A stretch of DNA of 64,000 nt. Origin: an uncultured Draconibacterium sp. GTDB lineage: Bacteria > Bacteroidota > Bacteroidia > Bacteroidales > Prolixibacteraceae. The notes beneath the pieces are model-generated. The model worked only from the letters and a program-made list of their open reading frames with translations, was not told where the DNA came from and made no database searches. Location: the NCBI RefSeq assembly GCF_963677575.1, contig NZ_OY782038.1, positions 4,839,501-4,903,500 of the forward strand, written 5' to 3'. Both the position numbers and the translations under genes were made by a program. This document shows, piece by piece, positions 33,262 to 42,436 of the stretch; position 1 is the stretch's first letter; each line of letters begins with the position of its first letter.

Positions 33262-34695
33262 ATGAAAAAAACAATATTTTACTCTCTCGTTACAGGACTG
33301 CTCGCATTCGGAGCCTGTTCAAATCCTGAAGAAACACCTTTAAAAGCACCAAATGTAATTGTAGTATTTGCCGACGATATGGGTTATGGCGATACCGGCG
33401 CATTTGGGCACCCAACAATTCATACGCCTAACCTAGACAGAATGGCTGAAGAAGGCCAGAAATGGACCAATTTCTATGCAGCGTCATCGGTTTGTACACC
33501 CAGCCGGGCAGGTCTGTTAACAGGAAAATTGCCAATTCGGAACGGAATGTGTGGGGAAACAGAAGACAGGAGGGTTTTGTTCCCCGATTCTGACGGCGGG
33601 CTTCCTCAATCAGAAATCACAATTGCCAAAGCATTAAAAACAAAAGGCTATTCAACTGCCTGTATTGGCAAATGGCACTTAGGGCATTTACCTCAATATA
33701 TGCCTCAAAGCCATGGGTTCGATTATTACTTTGGAGTTCCGTATAGTAACGACATGGACAGGCCTGAGGGAATTGACCATAAAGCATCCTGTTTCAATCC
33801 GAAAATTGAATATTTTCAGGTTCCATTATATCGAAATCAGGAAATTATAGAGAGACCGGTTAACCAGTTAACCATTACCAAACGATATACAGAAGAGGCC
33901 CTGAAATTTATTGATGACCACAAAGCACAGCCATTTTTTATTTACCTGGCGCACTCAATGCCACATGTACCATTGTTTGCCTCAAAAGATTTTGAAGGTA
34001 AAAGCAGAAGGGGCAGGTATGGCGATGTTATTGAAGAGATTGACTGGAGTGTAGGTCAAATCATGCAAAAATTAAAACAAACCGGGCTTGATGAAAATAC
34101 GCTTGTGGTATTTACTTCAGATAACGGTCCCTGGTTGTTGTTTGATGATTTAGGTGGTTCGGCAGGCCTGTTGAAAGGAGGAAAAGGAAGTACATACGAA
34201 GGAGGCATGCGTGAACCCAGCCTTTTCTGGTGGCCCGAAAAACTTGAAAAGAAGGTTGTTATGGATATGGCTTCCACGCTCGATTTGTACCCGACAATAT
34301 GTAAACTTACAGGTGTTGAAATATCCAATGCTTCAGAAATTGACGGTTATGATTTATCACCGGTTTTGTTTGGTAATGGCAAAAGTAACCGGGATGAAAT
34401 ATTTTATTATCGTGAAACCGAAATATTTGCAATCAGGAAAGGAGCATATAAAGTACATTTTAAAACACAAACCGGTTATGAAGGAGATGCACCGGTAGAA
34501 CATAATCCTCCTTTGTTGTTTAATCTTGAGAACGATCCTTCGGAAAAATATAATATAGCCGCAAAACATCCTGATATTATTAAAAAAATGGTAAAACTTA
34601 AAGAGGAACACATAAACTCGTTTACTCCCGGAGATTGCCAGTTAATAAAAAGAATAGAGAGCGCAGACATCAACCAGGGGGATGTTAGTTTGTAA
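33262..34695 (+). CDS. Sulfatase lipoprotein (type I, arylsulfatase-like)
   Basis: From the ATG at 33262 the 477-residue protein has a lipoprotein signal (LVTGLLAFGACSN, cysteine ~19). The longer frame from 33220 places 14 extra residues before it and is unlikely. The sulfatase signature VCTPSRAGLLTGKLPIRNG (C78) holds the cysteine that is converted to formylglycine. NVIVVFADDMGYGDTGAFG supplies the calcium-binding aspartates, IGKWHLGHLPQYMPQSHGFD is the second signature and FTSDNGPW the later metal-site motif. It removes sulfate from glycans or small sulfate esters. A maturase would be encoded elsewhere. Confidence 0.92.
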   Translation: MKKTIFYSLVTGLLAFGACSNPEETPLKAPNVIVVFADDMGYGDTGAFGHPTIHTPNLDRMAEEGQKWTNFYAASSVCTPSRAGLLTGKLPIRNGMCGETEDRRVLFPDSDGGLPQSEITIAKALKTKGYSTACIGKWHLGHLPQYMPQSHGFDYYFGVPYSNDMDRPEGIDHKASCFNPKIEYFQVPLYRNQEIIERPVNQLTITKRYTEEALKFIDDHKAQPFFIYLAHSMPHVPLFASKDFEGKSRRGRYGDVIEEIDWSVGQIMQKLKQTGLDENTLVVFTSDNGPWLLFDDLGGSAGLLKGGKGSTYEGGMREPSLFWWPEKLEKKVVMDMASTLDLYPTICKLTGVEISNASEIDGYDLSPVLFGNGKSNRDEIFYYRETEIFAIRKGAYKVHFKTQTGYEGDAPVEHNPPLLFNLENDPSEKYNIAAKHPDIIKKMVKLKEEHINSFTPGDCQLIKRIESADINQGDVSL

Positions 34696-34728
34696 ATAGA
34701 AGATTATAGAAGTTCCATAATATCAATT

Positions 34729-34758
34729 AAGCTGCCCGCTTCCGAAGCGGGCAGCTTT
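34729..34758 (+). terminator. Hairpin after the sulfatase gene
   Basis: AAGCTGCCCGCTT (34729-34741) pairs with AAGCGGGCAGCTT (34745-34757) with a 3-base loop. The stem is strong, but only a short T-run (TTT) follows, so efficiency is uncertain. Confidence 0.65.
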
Positions 34759-34827
34759 AGAAAAAAACATATATACAATTCAGGTATTAATTGAAAAATA
34801 AACAATCATGTCCAAAAATATAGAAGT

Positions 34828-35172
34828 CTATTTCGACTCAGCCAAAATCTCCTCTTCCCAATAAATTTTTTGGAGTTCGTTTAACAGCGAATCTTTTACA
34901 GCCATGTAACGCTCCATATTTTCGTCTTTTACCGGAGCAACCGGATCTGCTTTCATTTTTAAGGGATCAATCGGTTTTCCATACATGTGCACCCTGAAAT
35001 CGAGGTGAGGGCCAGAAGCTAAGCCTGTGGCTCCCACATAACCAATTACCTGTCCCTGACGAACCTGAACTCCGGTACTAATACCTTTGGCATATCCCGA
35101 CAAATGCATATAAGTAGTTGTGTAAGAAATATTATTATTGGCAAAAGAAATTCCGGCAAAACGACTCCTCAT
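34828..35172 (-). pseudogene. Truncated M23 peptidase (LytM-like) remnant
   Basis: The 114-codon frame matches only the C-terminal part of an M23 peptidoglycan peptidase: NNNISYTTTYMHLSGYAKGI, VQVRQGQVIGYVGATGLASG and PHLDFRVHMYGKPIDPLKMK. The first zinc-ligand region (HxxxD) and the rest of the N-terminal half, normally over 200 residues, are missing. A stop codon lies two codons before the ATG, so it is not just a mis-called start. An IS982 element begins 23 bases away. After removing the element, the missing half is still absent on the other side, so the truncation is separate from the insertion. Confidence 0.75.
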
Positions 35173-36117
35173 TTTTTAGTAAAAATGACTTAAATAACGT
35201 CAGTTCGATGTAAGCGAAAGTGGAAACTTCAGTCTGGTCAATAATTTCATCCATTCTAAGGGTAGGTTTTTTAGGTAGGAATGAATAAGCGATCAAGCCT
35301 GAAAGCAGATTCGTCAGGAAGTTTTCAAAGCTTCGGTGCCTGGTATGTTCGATTTGACAGATATTCTTTAGTTCATCATTAGCTGTTTCAATTAATGCCC
35401 TTTTGCGAAGTAAAATTTTATCCTGAGTCAACATTAATGAATTTTTCATGTTCTTGCGAATCCTGGTAATCAAATGAATACCATCAATAAACAAGTCGTG
35501 AAACAAATTTTTGGATATATAGTCTTTGTCGGCGACTAACTTTCCGAATATTTTGTCATGAAAGTTTTTGTTTTTCAATGGTTCCCTGTCATCAACGTTA
35601 CCTGGAGTGAAAAGAAAGTCGAGGATTTCCTCCTTGTCATTAATTACAATGTGTAGTTTGAAACCGAAAAACCAGCCCATTAAGCATTGGCCCTTTGTGG
35701 CCAGCACTTTAACGGCCTTCTGTTAAAGCTCACGCCTTATATGACAAACCCGAATAGGAGTAGAATCGATAAACGAAACACCTGTACATTTGCCCAGGCA
35801 GCATAGTTGGAGAAACACAGCCATTGGATTAAAGCCTTTTGTTGTAGCTCCACAAAACGGTTGTATGCTACCGTTTTCTGAAAGTCAGCTTGTATATGTT
35901 CCTGAACGTGCATGATGTAAAAATGCGTTAAACAGCGGTATTTCTTTAGGTGAAACAAGACTACGATGGTAATAACCTCGCTATCGGACATGGTAAATTT
36001 GCGCTTTCTTCGTTTTACAGAGGTTTTCTCGGTGAGGATATGGCCCTCCTTGTTTTTTTCAAATTCTTTGCAAAATTCATCAATCAGATAGAAAATTTCG
36101 GTAATTTTAGAATCCAT
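35135..36117 (-). pseudogene. IS982 transposase, broken by a frameshift and a stop
   Basis: The N-terminal part (36117 to about 35800) carries VITIVVLFHLKKYRCLTHFY and FQKTVAYNRFVELQQKALI. The frame then shifts near 35820. The shifted frame continues with CLGKCTGVSFIDSTPIRVCH, an in-frame TAA (RREL*QKAV, probably from CAA), and the C-terminal catalytic part KGQCLMGWFFGFKLHIVIND and TPGNVDDREPLKN. The C terminus reads through the inverted repeat and stops outside the element, so the normal stop is lost as well. It is not expected to be active unless complemented. Confidence 0.82.
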
Positions 36118-36229
36118 ATTAGAACAAGGTTTCGTTTGTTATGTGTTTAAATGTGAGATACTTAAATGTAATCAGAGCCTTGTTTCTTTTCTAATGTATA
36201 ATTGTATTTCTTACATCGAACTGACGTTA
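35195..36229 (-). mobile_element. IS982-family insertion sequence, degenerate
   Basis: The element is about 1035 bp and is bounded by 20-bp perfect inverted repeats: TAACGTCAGTTCGATGTAAG at 35195-35214 and its reverse complement at 36210-36229. TTAAA occurs directly outside the left end (35190-35194) and one base outside the right end (36231-36235) and may be the target duplication. The size and the transposase fit IS982. The right end lies only 15 bases before the ATG of the GH79-like gene. Confidence 0.85.
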
Positions 36230-36244
36230 ATTAAACTAAAACTT

Positions 36245-37771
36245 ATGCGAAAATCAATAAAACGAACTACAATAGCTCTAATATTTACTTTTCTGTTCGT
36301 TGGTTCATTTAATGCCTCGACTCAGGAACAGAACAACCCTGTAAAATTGAATCTTTCCAATCTGAAACAAGTTGCCGAAGTTGAAGAACGCTACCAATCG
36401 GTAAATGTGGAAATGTGTGAAGTTGTTGGAGGCGACTTTTGGATTCCTTATGATCTGGTGGATCGCGAAAAAGTACAAGCAGAAGGTTTTGCTGCTTTAA
36501 AGAGAACAATCCCTGCAGTGAATCTTTATGATAAAAAATTGCGCACGCTTGCCTCGGCTTTGGGGCCGATGTATATCCGTGTTAGTGGAACCTGGGCCAA
36601 TACAACCTATTTTCAGGATAATGATGATCCAAAATTAGAATTGGCTCCTGAAGGTTACGAAAACGTACTGACAAGAGCAGAATGGAAAGGTGTTATCGAT
36701 TTCTGCAAAGCAACCAACTCTAAACTGGTAACTTCTTTTGCGATTAGCGATGGAATTCATGATAAGGCTGGAAACTGGACTCCGGCACAGATTGAGCCAT
36801 TAATTAAATTTACAAAATCGTTGGGCGGCGAGATTTACGCGGCCGAAATGTTTAATGAACCTTCTCATGCCGGTCATGGTGGAGCACCCGAAGGATACGA
36901 TGCAACCTGGTATGCTAAGGATTTTGCAGTATTTAAAGATTTTGTTGAGGAAGCTTATCCAGAAATGAAAATTCTGGGACCGGGATCAACAGGCGAAGGA
37001 GGGATAATTCCGGGAGGAATTATCTCAACGGATGATATAATGACGGCTGCTCCCAAACCGGAATTTGAAGTCTTTACTTATCATTATTATGGTGGAGTAT
37101 CGAAAAGATGTATGGGACAGCTGACCCCTGAAAACGCTTTGACTAAAGATTGGTTGAGTAAAACCGAATTGGGATTAAAATATTATGAAGATGCCCGTGA
37201 TAGATACGCTTCAGGCGCTCCCATTTGGCTTACAGAAACTGCGGAAGCTGCTTGCGGTGGAAATCCGTGGGCAGCAACCTTTGTTGATTGTTTTCGTTAT
37301 CTGGAGCAGTTGGGAAGACTGGCAAAAAAGAACGTTCAGGTAGTGATGCACAATACCCTTTGTGCCAGCGAATATGCGTTGCTGGAGCAGGAAACACATG
37401 TGCCGAGGCCAAATTATTGGGCAGCTTTGCTTTGGAATAAATTTATGGGAACTAAGGTGTACAATCCTGAGTTGCCAACTGAAGGACCGGATATTTTTAT
37501 TCATAACCTAAAGAATTCAAAAGAAGGATTTGCAGTGATGGTGGTAAATCCGGAGAATAGAGAATCTTTCATTGAAATTCCTGCAAAAGCAGAAAAATAT
37601 TTGCTTACAGCCGACGAGATCTTATCAAAGTCTGTGCGATTGAATGGAGAGATTCTTAGATTAAATTCTAACGATACATTACCTGAAATAAAAGGAGAAA
37701 AAATGAAAGCAGGGAAAATTGAAATTCCCGGACAGAGTATTTTATTTCTTACATTCAGCGATAACCAATAG
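36245..37771 (+). CDS. GH79-like secreted glycosidase (glucuronidase/heparanase type)
   Basis: From the ATG at 36245 the protein has 508 residues and a signal peptide (to ~residue 27). The frame upstream of it runs into the IS element. Catalytic candidates are E205 in AAEMFNEPSH (acid/base) and E331 in IWLTETAEAACGG (nucleophile), in the same arrangement as heparanase-like GH79 enzymes. FRYLEQLGRLAKKNVQVVMH, ALLEQETHVPRPNYWAALLW and KFMGTKVYN also echo the plant and animal heparanase pattern. It likely releases glucuronic acid or its methyl ester from a glycan or glycoside. The SDR gene follows 9 bases later. The exact substrate is unknown. Confidence 0.78.
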   Translation: MRKSIKRTTIALIFTFLFVGSFNASTQEQNNPVKLNLSNLKQVAEVEERYQSVNVEMCEVVGGDFWIPYDLVDREKVQAEGFAALKRTIPAVNLYDKKLRTLASALGPMYIRVSGTWANTTYFQDNDDPKLELAPEGYENVLTRAEWKGVIDFCKATNSKLVTSFAISDGIHDKAGNWTPAQIEPLIKFTKSLGGEIYAAEMFNEPSHAGHGGAPEGYDATWYAKDFAVFKDFVEEAYPEMKILGPGSTGEGGIIPGGIISTDDIMTAAPKPEFEVFTYHYYGGVSKRCMGQLTPENALTKDWLSKTELGLKYYEDARDRYASGAPIWLTETAEAACGGNPWAATFVDCFRYLEQLGRLAKKNVQVVMHNTLCASEYALLEQETHVPRPNYWAALLWNKFMGTKVYNPELPTEGPDIFIHNLKNSKEGFAVMVVNPENRESFIEIPAKAEKYLLTADEILSKSVRLNGEILRLNSNDTLPEIKGEKMKAGKIEIPGQSILFLTFSDNQ

Positions 37772-37780
37772 GGACTTGTT

Positions 37781-38590
37781 ATGAACCTGAATAATAAACT
37801 GATAATTGTAACCGGCGGCGGTAGCGGAATGGGCCGCAACCTTGTACTTACATTGTTGAAAAAAGGAGCTCGCGTGGCTGCTATTGATATCAACGAAAAA
37901 GGACTGGAAGACACAGCCGCATTGTCTCCTGAAAAGAAAGAAGCATTAGCAACTTTTGAACTGGACATTACCGATAAACAAGCGGTTGAAACTATAATCG
38001 GTCAAATTATTTCGGAGATGGGACCGGTGGATGGAATCATCAATAATGCAGGAATTATCCAACCTTTTAAGAAATTGAATGAATTGGATTATTCGGTTAT
38101 TGAACGGGTGCTGAATGTAAACTGGTGGGGAACAATGTATATAACCAAAACATTGCTGCCGCACCTTTTATCCCGGCCGGAAGCGCATATTGTAAATATT
38201 TCTAGTATGGGAGGCTTTTTTGCTTTTCCCGGGCAAACCATTTACGGTGCTTCAAAAGCTGCTGTTAAAATGATGACCGAGGGACTAATACAGGAACTGA
38301 GCAATACCAATGTAAATGTTTCAGTTGTTTTTCCGGGAGCGGTGAATACGAATATCATGTCAAATTCAGGACTCGAAAATGCAGTTAATCCCGAAGAAGC
38401 CGGCAAGCAAAATATGATGCTATCGGCTGATCGGGCAGCAGAAATTATCATCACCGGCATTGAAAAGAATAAGAAAAGAATTTTTGTGGGTAAAGACGCG
38501 AAAATTATGGATATCCTTTATCGTCTGAGCCCCAACCGGGCAGTTAGTTTCATTGCTAAAAAGATGGGGCATCATTTGCCCAAAGACTAA
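37781..38590 (+). CDS. Short-chain dehydrogenase/reductase
   Basis: The 269-residue classical SDR has the cofactor motif VTGGGSGMGRN (residues 10-20), the aspartate in AIDINEKG that suggests NAD(H) preference, the structural NNAG (~89-92), the catalytic serine in NISSMGG and YGASKAAVKMM (Tyr-x3-Lys, ~155). It is cytoplasmic. Its place between GH79 and the second hydrolase suggests that it oxidises or reduces the released aglycone or sugar. The substrate cannot be told from sequence. Upstream distance is 9 bases and downstream 32 bases, in one operon. Confidence 0.9.
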   Translation: MNLNNKLIIVTGGGSGMGRNLVLTLLKKGARVAAIDINEKGLEDTAALSPEKKEALATFELDITDKQAVETIIGQIISEMGPVDGIINNAGIIQPFKKLNELDYSVIERVLNVNWWGTMYITKTLLPHLLSRPEAHIVNISSMGGFFAFPGQTIYGASKAAVKMMTEGLIQELSNTNVNVSVVFPGAVNTNIMSNSGLENAVNPEEAGKQNMMLSADRAAEIIITGIEKNKKRIFVGKDAKIMDILYRLSPNRAVSFIAKKMGHHLPKD

Positions 38591-38622
38591 TCAAAATTGA
38601 AACAGAATAAAACCATAAACTT

Positions 38623-40737
38623 ATGACACTTCGTAAAATTACAACGCTGTTTTTTGTGCTTAGCATTTTCATCAGTAATGCGGTGGCACAGAATTTAGTG
38701 AATGCTCAACTTGCATTCGAAGCAGCCGAGACAATCTTTAGCAAACCTTTTATAGATATTGATGAATGGCGCGATGTGCCTGTTCGTCATCATTATATTC
38801 ATGGTGGTTTTGAAGGAACCGACACGCGTTTTTCGTTCTATTTTCCTGAAAAGAACAACTACGAGGGGCATTTCTTTCAGTATGTAACTCCTGTCCCCGA
38901 CAGCGAAAATCTTTCGCAGGGACAAGAAGGAGAGGCCGATAAAATTGGTTTTTGTGTCACCCACGGAGCTTATTTTATCGAGACAAACGGAGGTGGGGCA
39001 ACCTATACTTATGGTTCGAGTGTTGATCCGTTAATCGGAGCCTACAAGGCAAATGCAGCCTGTGCACAGTTCTCAAAAGTAGTTGCTGAAAAGTTGTATG
39101 GAAAGCATCGTACTTACGGTTACATTTTCGGCGGCAGCGGTGGTGCTTATCGTACAATTGGTGCTATTGAAAACAATGTAGGAGTTTGGGATGGTGCAGT
39201 TCCGTATGTGATCGGTTCGCCAATGGCTATACCAAATATGTTTACAATCAGGATGCATGCGATGCGTATTTTGAGGGATGACTTTCCTCAAATCCTTGAC
39301 GCTGTAGAACCTGGAGGAAGTGGTGATATGTACGCCGGTTTGAATAAAGAACAAAAAGAAGCACTTGAAGAAGCCACAAAAATGGGCTTTTACCCACCAT
39401 CATGGTACGCTCACGCAACGATGGGGATTCATGCTTTTGGTGTATTGTATCCGGGAGTGGCAATGGCCGATCCTACTTATTTTACTGATTTTTGGAACGT
39501 GCCGGGATATTTTGGACACGATCATCCGGAGTCGTTTAAAAACGATCGAATTCAGCACGAAGCAAAAATAGCTCAGACCTTAACTTTGGCAGAAGCGCAG
39601 AAAATGGATTTACCTGTTGCTGCCATGCCGGGGCAGGCAAGAGGTACTGCCGATCAAGCCTGGCAAAATATGGAGCAGAAAGAACAGGAGATCCCGGTTG
39701 CGCTGCAGCTGGAAACAAAAATGCCGGAGGTGCAGTTTCTTGGCGGAGATCTAATTATAAAAACCGGTGACGCTGCAGGTCAGAGCATTCCACTAAGAAC
39801 GATAACTGACGATGTGGTTGTGTTTGGAGCTGCATCTGAGGACATTTTATCAAAACTAACAGTTGGCGATGTCGTGCAGGTTGATAATTCGAATTTTTTG
39901 GCGGCACAAACTTATCACCGTCACCAGGTTCCAAAAGAAGGTTATCCAACCTGGGATCAGTTTCGCGATGCCGACGGAAATCCTATTTATCCGCAGCGAC
40001 CAATGGTTTTGGGGCCGATGTTTGCAATGGGAGCTTCAGGTGTAATCCCGAACGGAAGTATCAAAGGGAAAGTAATTGCCTTGGAAAATTTGTGGGATAC
40101 GGAGGCTTTGCCCTGGCAAGGTGACTGGTACCGGCAGCAGGTGCAAAAAAGTCTGGGTGAAAAGACCGATGATAACTTCCGGCTTTGGTATTCCGATCAT
40201 GCCAACCATGCTGATTTTCCGTTTCCGGGAGATCCCAAATATATTGTGAGCTATCTTGGCGTATTACAGCAGGCGCTGCTCGATTTAAGTAACTGGGTGG
40301 AAAAAGGAATAGAGCCGGCTGTTACCTCTAATTACAAAGTGGTTGACGGGCAGGTTATAGTTCCGGAAACCGCTGATGAAAGAGGAGGAATCCAACCCGT
40401 TGCAGATGTGACTATTAATGGATCGAAAAGGGCCGATATTTCTGCAGGCGAATCGGTTACATTGAAAGCTATTGTTGAAATACCAAAAGGTCAGGGAAAT
40501 TTGGTTTACGCGGCCTGGGATTTTGATGGTTCGGGAGAATATAAAGATGTTGTTGATCTGGAAGATGTTAAAGTTTCAGATGATGGTTCACATGTGGAGT
40601 TTTTGCAAAAGCAAACGTTCACTAAGCCGGGAACACATTTTCCTGTATTGCGAGTGGCAGCGCAACGAAAGGGTGATGCTGAAACTCCATTTGCCAGAAT
40701 TTATAATCTGGATCGCGTTCGTGTTGTTGTTGAATAA
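38623..40737 (+). CDS. Secreted alpha/beta-hydrolase-like protein with C-terminal PKD-like domain (paralogue 2)
   Basis: The 704-residue protein has a signal peptide (TLFFVLSIFISNAVAQ). It closely parallels the product of 28622-30790: IETNGGGATYTYGSS, TYGYIFGGSGGAYRTIGA (serine 172), the shared PQILDAVEPGGSGDMYAGLN, DNSNFLAAQTYHRH, PQRPMVLGPMF, NLWDTEALPWQGDWYRQQ and YLGVLQQALLDLSNWVEKG. A PKD-like end follows (VYAAWDFDGSGEY, KQTFTKPGTHFPVLR). It lacks the basic insert of paralogue 1. The two probably cleave related esters or amides. They lie on opposite strands at the two ends of the catabolic region, so regulation may differ. Confidence 0.75.
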   Translation: MTLRKITTLFFVLSIFISNAVAQNLVNAQLAFEAAETIFSKPFIDIDEWRDVPVRHHYIHGGFEGTDTRFSFYFPEKNNYEGHFFQYVTPVPDSENLSQGQEGEADKIGFCVTHGAYFIETNGGGATYTYGSSVDPLIGAYKANAACAQFSKVVAEKLYGKHRTYGYIFGGSGGAYRTIGAIENNVGVWDGAVPYVIGSPMAIPNMFTIRMHAMRILRDDFPQILDAVEPGGSGDMYAGLNKEQKEALEEATKMGFYPPSWYAHATMGIHAFGVLYPGVAMADPTYFTDFWNVPGYFGHDHPESFKNDRIQHEAKIAQTLTLAEAQKMDLPVAAMPGQARGTADQAWQNMEQKEQEIPVALQLETKMPEVQFLGGDLIIKTGDAAGQSIPLRTITDDVVVFGAASEDILSKLTVGDVVQVDNSNFLAAQTYHRHQVPKEGYPTWDQFRDADGNPIYPQRPMVLGPMFAMGASGVIPNGSIKGKVIALENLWDTEALPWQGDWYRQQVQKSLGEKTDDNFRLWYSDHANHADFPFPGDPKYIVSYLGVLQQALLDLSNWVEKGIEPAVTSNYKVVDGQVIVPETADERGGIQPVADVTINGSKRADISAGESVTLKAIVEIPKGQGNLVYAAWDFDGSGEYKDVVDLEDVKVSDDGSHVEFLQKQTFTKPGTHFPVLRVAAQRKGDAETPFARIYNLDRVRVVVE

Positions 40738-40777
40738 AAGAATGTTTGAAAAAGAGAGAACTCTTTGGTTTAAATAA

Positions 40778-42196
40778 TTAAATAGCTAAAGTTTTCTCTT
40801 TTTTGATTGATGCAACAATGATATAGACCAACAGCGATCCTGCAATTCCAAAAATGTTAGCATCCAATTCCAACGGGAGGTCTAATCCCGACAGGATTAG
40901 GAATAATGTTAGCGAACCTCCTGTTAACATGGATAACAGTGCTGCTATTTTATTCGGATTTTTGGAAAACAAAGCTGCCAGCACCGGAATGATCATACCC
41001 GAAACCATAAAGGAGTAGGAGTGGAGCATTAAATCCAACACACTGGTCATTTTTAAAGCCAGCAACAGGGCGATTGAACCAATTATTAAAGTTAGTAACT
41101 GCGAAAGAAATAAACTCCTTTTCCCGTTATGCAAACGAAATACATCGGTTAACAAGTTGCCTGATGCAGCCATTAGACAGCTGTCGGCAGTTGACATGAT
41201 AGCCGAAAAATAGGCCGATAATACAATTCCGAGAAAACCAACCGGAAGTATTGTTTTCAGTAATACAGGAAGTCCCATTTCGGCGTCGAGGTTGGCAGCG
41301 TTATAACCGGGCAGCAATTGATTTTCCATGGCAACGCGGGCAAACATTCCTAAAATTACGCCAATAAAAGCCATTAACGGGTATTCAAACAGTCCGGCAA
41401 TAAACCAGCCTCGTTGTGCTGTTTGCGTATTTTTTGCCGCGTAAATTCGCTGATAAAGTGTCATCCCGATAAACCAGATTGGAATAATGGTAAACATCCA
41501 GTTAACAATTTGCTGCCAGCTTACCGAACGAAGTGACAGAAATTCTGCCGGTAATGTTGCTGTAATGGCTTCGATACCACCAATACTGGTATAGGCGAAA
41601 GGTAGTCCAACAAATATTAGTCCGGTCATAAGAATTATCCACTGGATGGTATCGGTATAAATTACCGCTTTTAGTCCGCCCAGCACAGTATAAACAACGG
41701 CAATCGTACCCATTATCAGCAGCGCATTATCGATGCTAAGTCCATCGAAAGTAGAGGCAGCCAGTTTGGCGCCAGCCAGAATTTGCGAACTGGTAAAACC
41801 CAGGTACCCGATAGCAGAAATCAGCCCGGCAATGAGGGCTACTCTTTTATCGAAAACGTGCTCGAGGTACTGCGGAAAAGACAAGAATCCTTTCCGGCGT
41901 GCCAGCCCCGAAACTTTGGGGATGAGTAGAACGCCACTGAGCCAGGCGCCCAACAATCCGGTAAACAATAACCAACTACCCGACAATCCCATGGTAAAAC
42001 CCAACCCTCCCAGGCCGATGGAAAAACCTCCGCCAACATCGGTTGCTACAACCGATAAGCCAATGTGAATACTACTGAGTCTACGTCCTCCAACAAAATA
42101 GTCGTCTGTATTTTTATTTTTGCGCAGGAAATAAACACCTACACCAAGCATTGCCAACAGGTATACGCAAAAAATAGAGAGATCAATCCACCCCAT
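40778..42196 (-). CDS. Sodium/solute symporter (SSS, SLC5 family)
   Basis: The 472-residue protein has about 12-13 hydrophobic helices. The N terminus reads IDLSIFCVYLLAMLGVGVYF, followed by the family signature DDYFVGGRRLSS, then TDVGGGFSIGLGGLGFTMG and SAIGYLGFTSSQILAG. SAYFSAIMSTADSCLMAASG near residue 330 is the sodium-site motif. The first codon overlaps the end of the small winged-helix gene by one base, so it belongs to the abl operon rather than to the convergent hydrolase gene 40 bases away. The substrate is unknown; lysine, a sugar or an osmolyte are all possible. Confidence 0.9.
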   Translation of the reverse strand: MGWIDLSIFCVYLLAMLGVGVYFLRKNKNTDDYFVGGRRLSSIHIGLSVVATDVGGGFSIGLGGLGFTMGLSGSWLLFTGLLGAWLSGVLLIPKVSGLARRKGFLSFPQYLEHVFDKRVALIAGLISAIGYLGFTSSQILAGAKLAASTFDGLSIDNALLIMGTIAVVYTVLGGLKAVIYTDTIQWIILMTGLIFVGLPFAYTSIGGIEAITATLPAEFLSLRSVSWQQIVNWMFTIIPIWFIGMTLYQRIYAAKNTQTAQRGWFIAGLFEYPLMAFIGVILGMFARVAMENQLLPGYNAANLDAEMGLPVLLKTILPVGFLGIVLSAYFSAIMSTADSCLMAASGNLLTDVFRLHNGKRSLFLSQLLTLIIGSIALLLALKMTSVLDLMLHSYSFMVSGMIIPVLAALFSKNPNKIAALLSMLTGGSLTLFLILSGLDLPLELDANIFGIAGSLLVYIIVASIKKEKTLAI

Positions 42197-42420
42197 TATT
42201 TAATATCAACATTAAGTTTGAGGTACGATGATTGATCAACACGCTTCACAAGACCTTTATTTATGAGGGAATGAATTAATATCTGGCCTTTTCTGGCCGA
42301 CAGTTTAAGGTCTTTGATTATGTCGCCATAAACGTATTTTTCTTTTTCGTCTAATAATTTTAAAATGTCTTGTTCAAATTGGTTACTAATTTCCTGAATG
42401 TCGATTGTTCTTCTACTCAT
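42196..42420 (-). CDS. Small winged-helix-like protein
   Basis: The 74-residue protein has the helix/loop/beta pattern of a winged helix: FEQDILKLLDEKEKYVYGDI, then IKDLKLSARKGQILIHSLIN and KGLVKRVDQSSYLKL. It may bind DNA as a local regulator. Its stop overlaps the symporter start by one base, so the two are translated together. The 59-residue Cys-rich gene ends 16 bases upstream. Confidence 0.7.
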   Translation of the reverse strand: MSRRTIDIQEISNQFEQDILKLLDEKEKYVYGDIIKDLKLSARKGQILIHSLINKGLVKRVDQSSYLKLNVDIK

Positions 42421-42436
42421 AAATTATTTCTACTCA

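Noticed and set aside
35135..35707. Intact transposase gene
   Set aside because: The frame is only the C-terminal part; the N-terminal part is in another frame and an in-frame TAA separates them.
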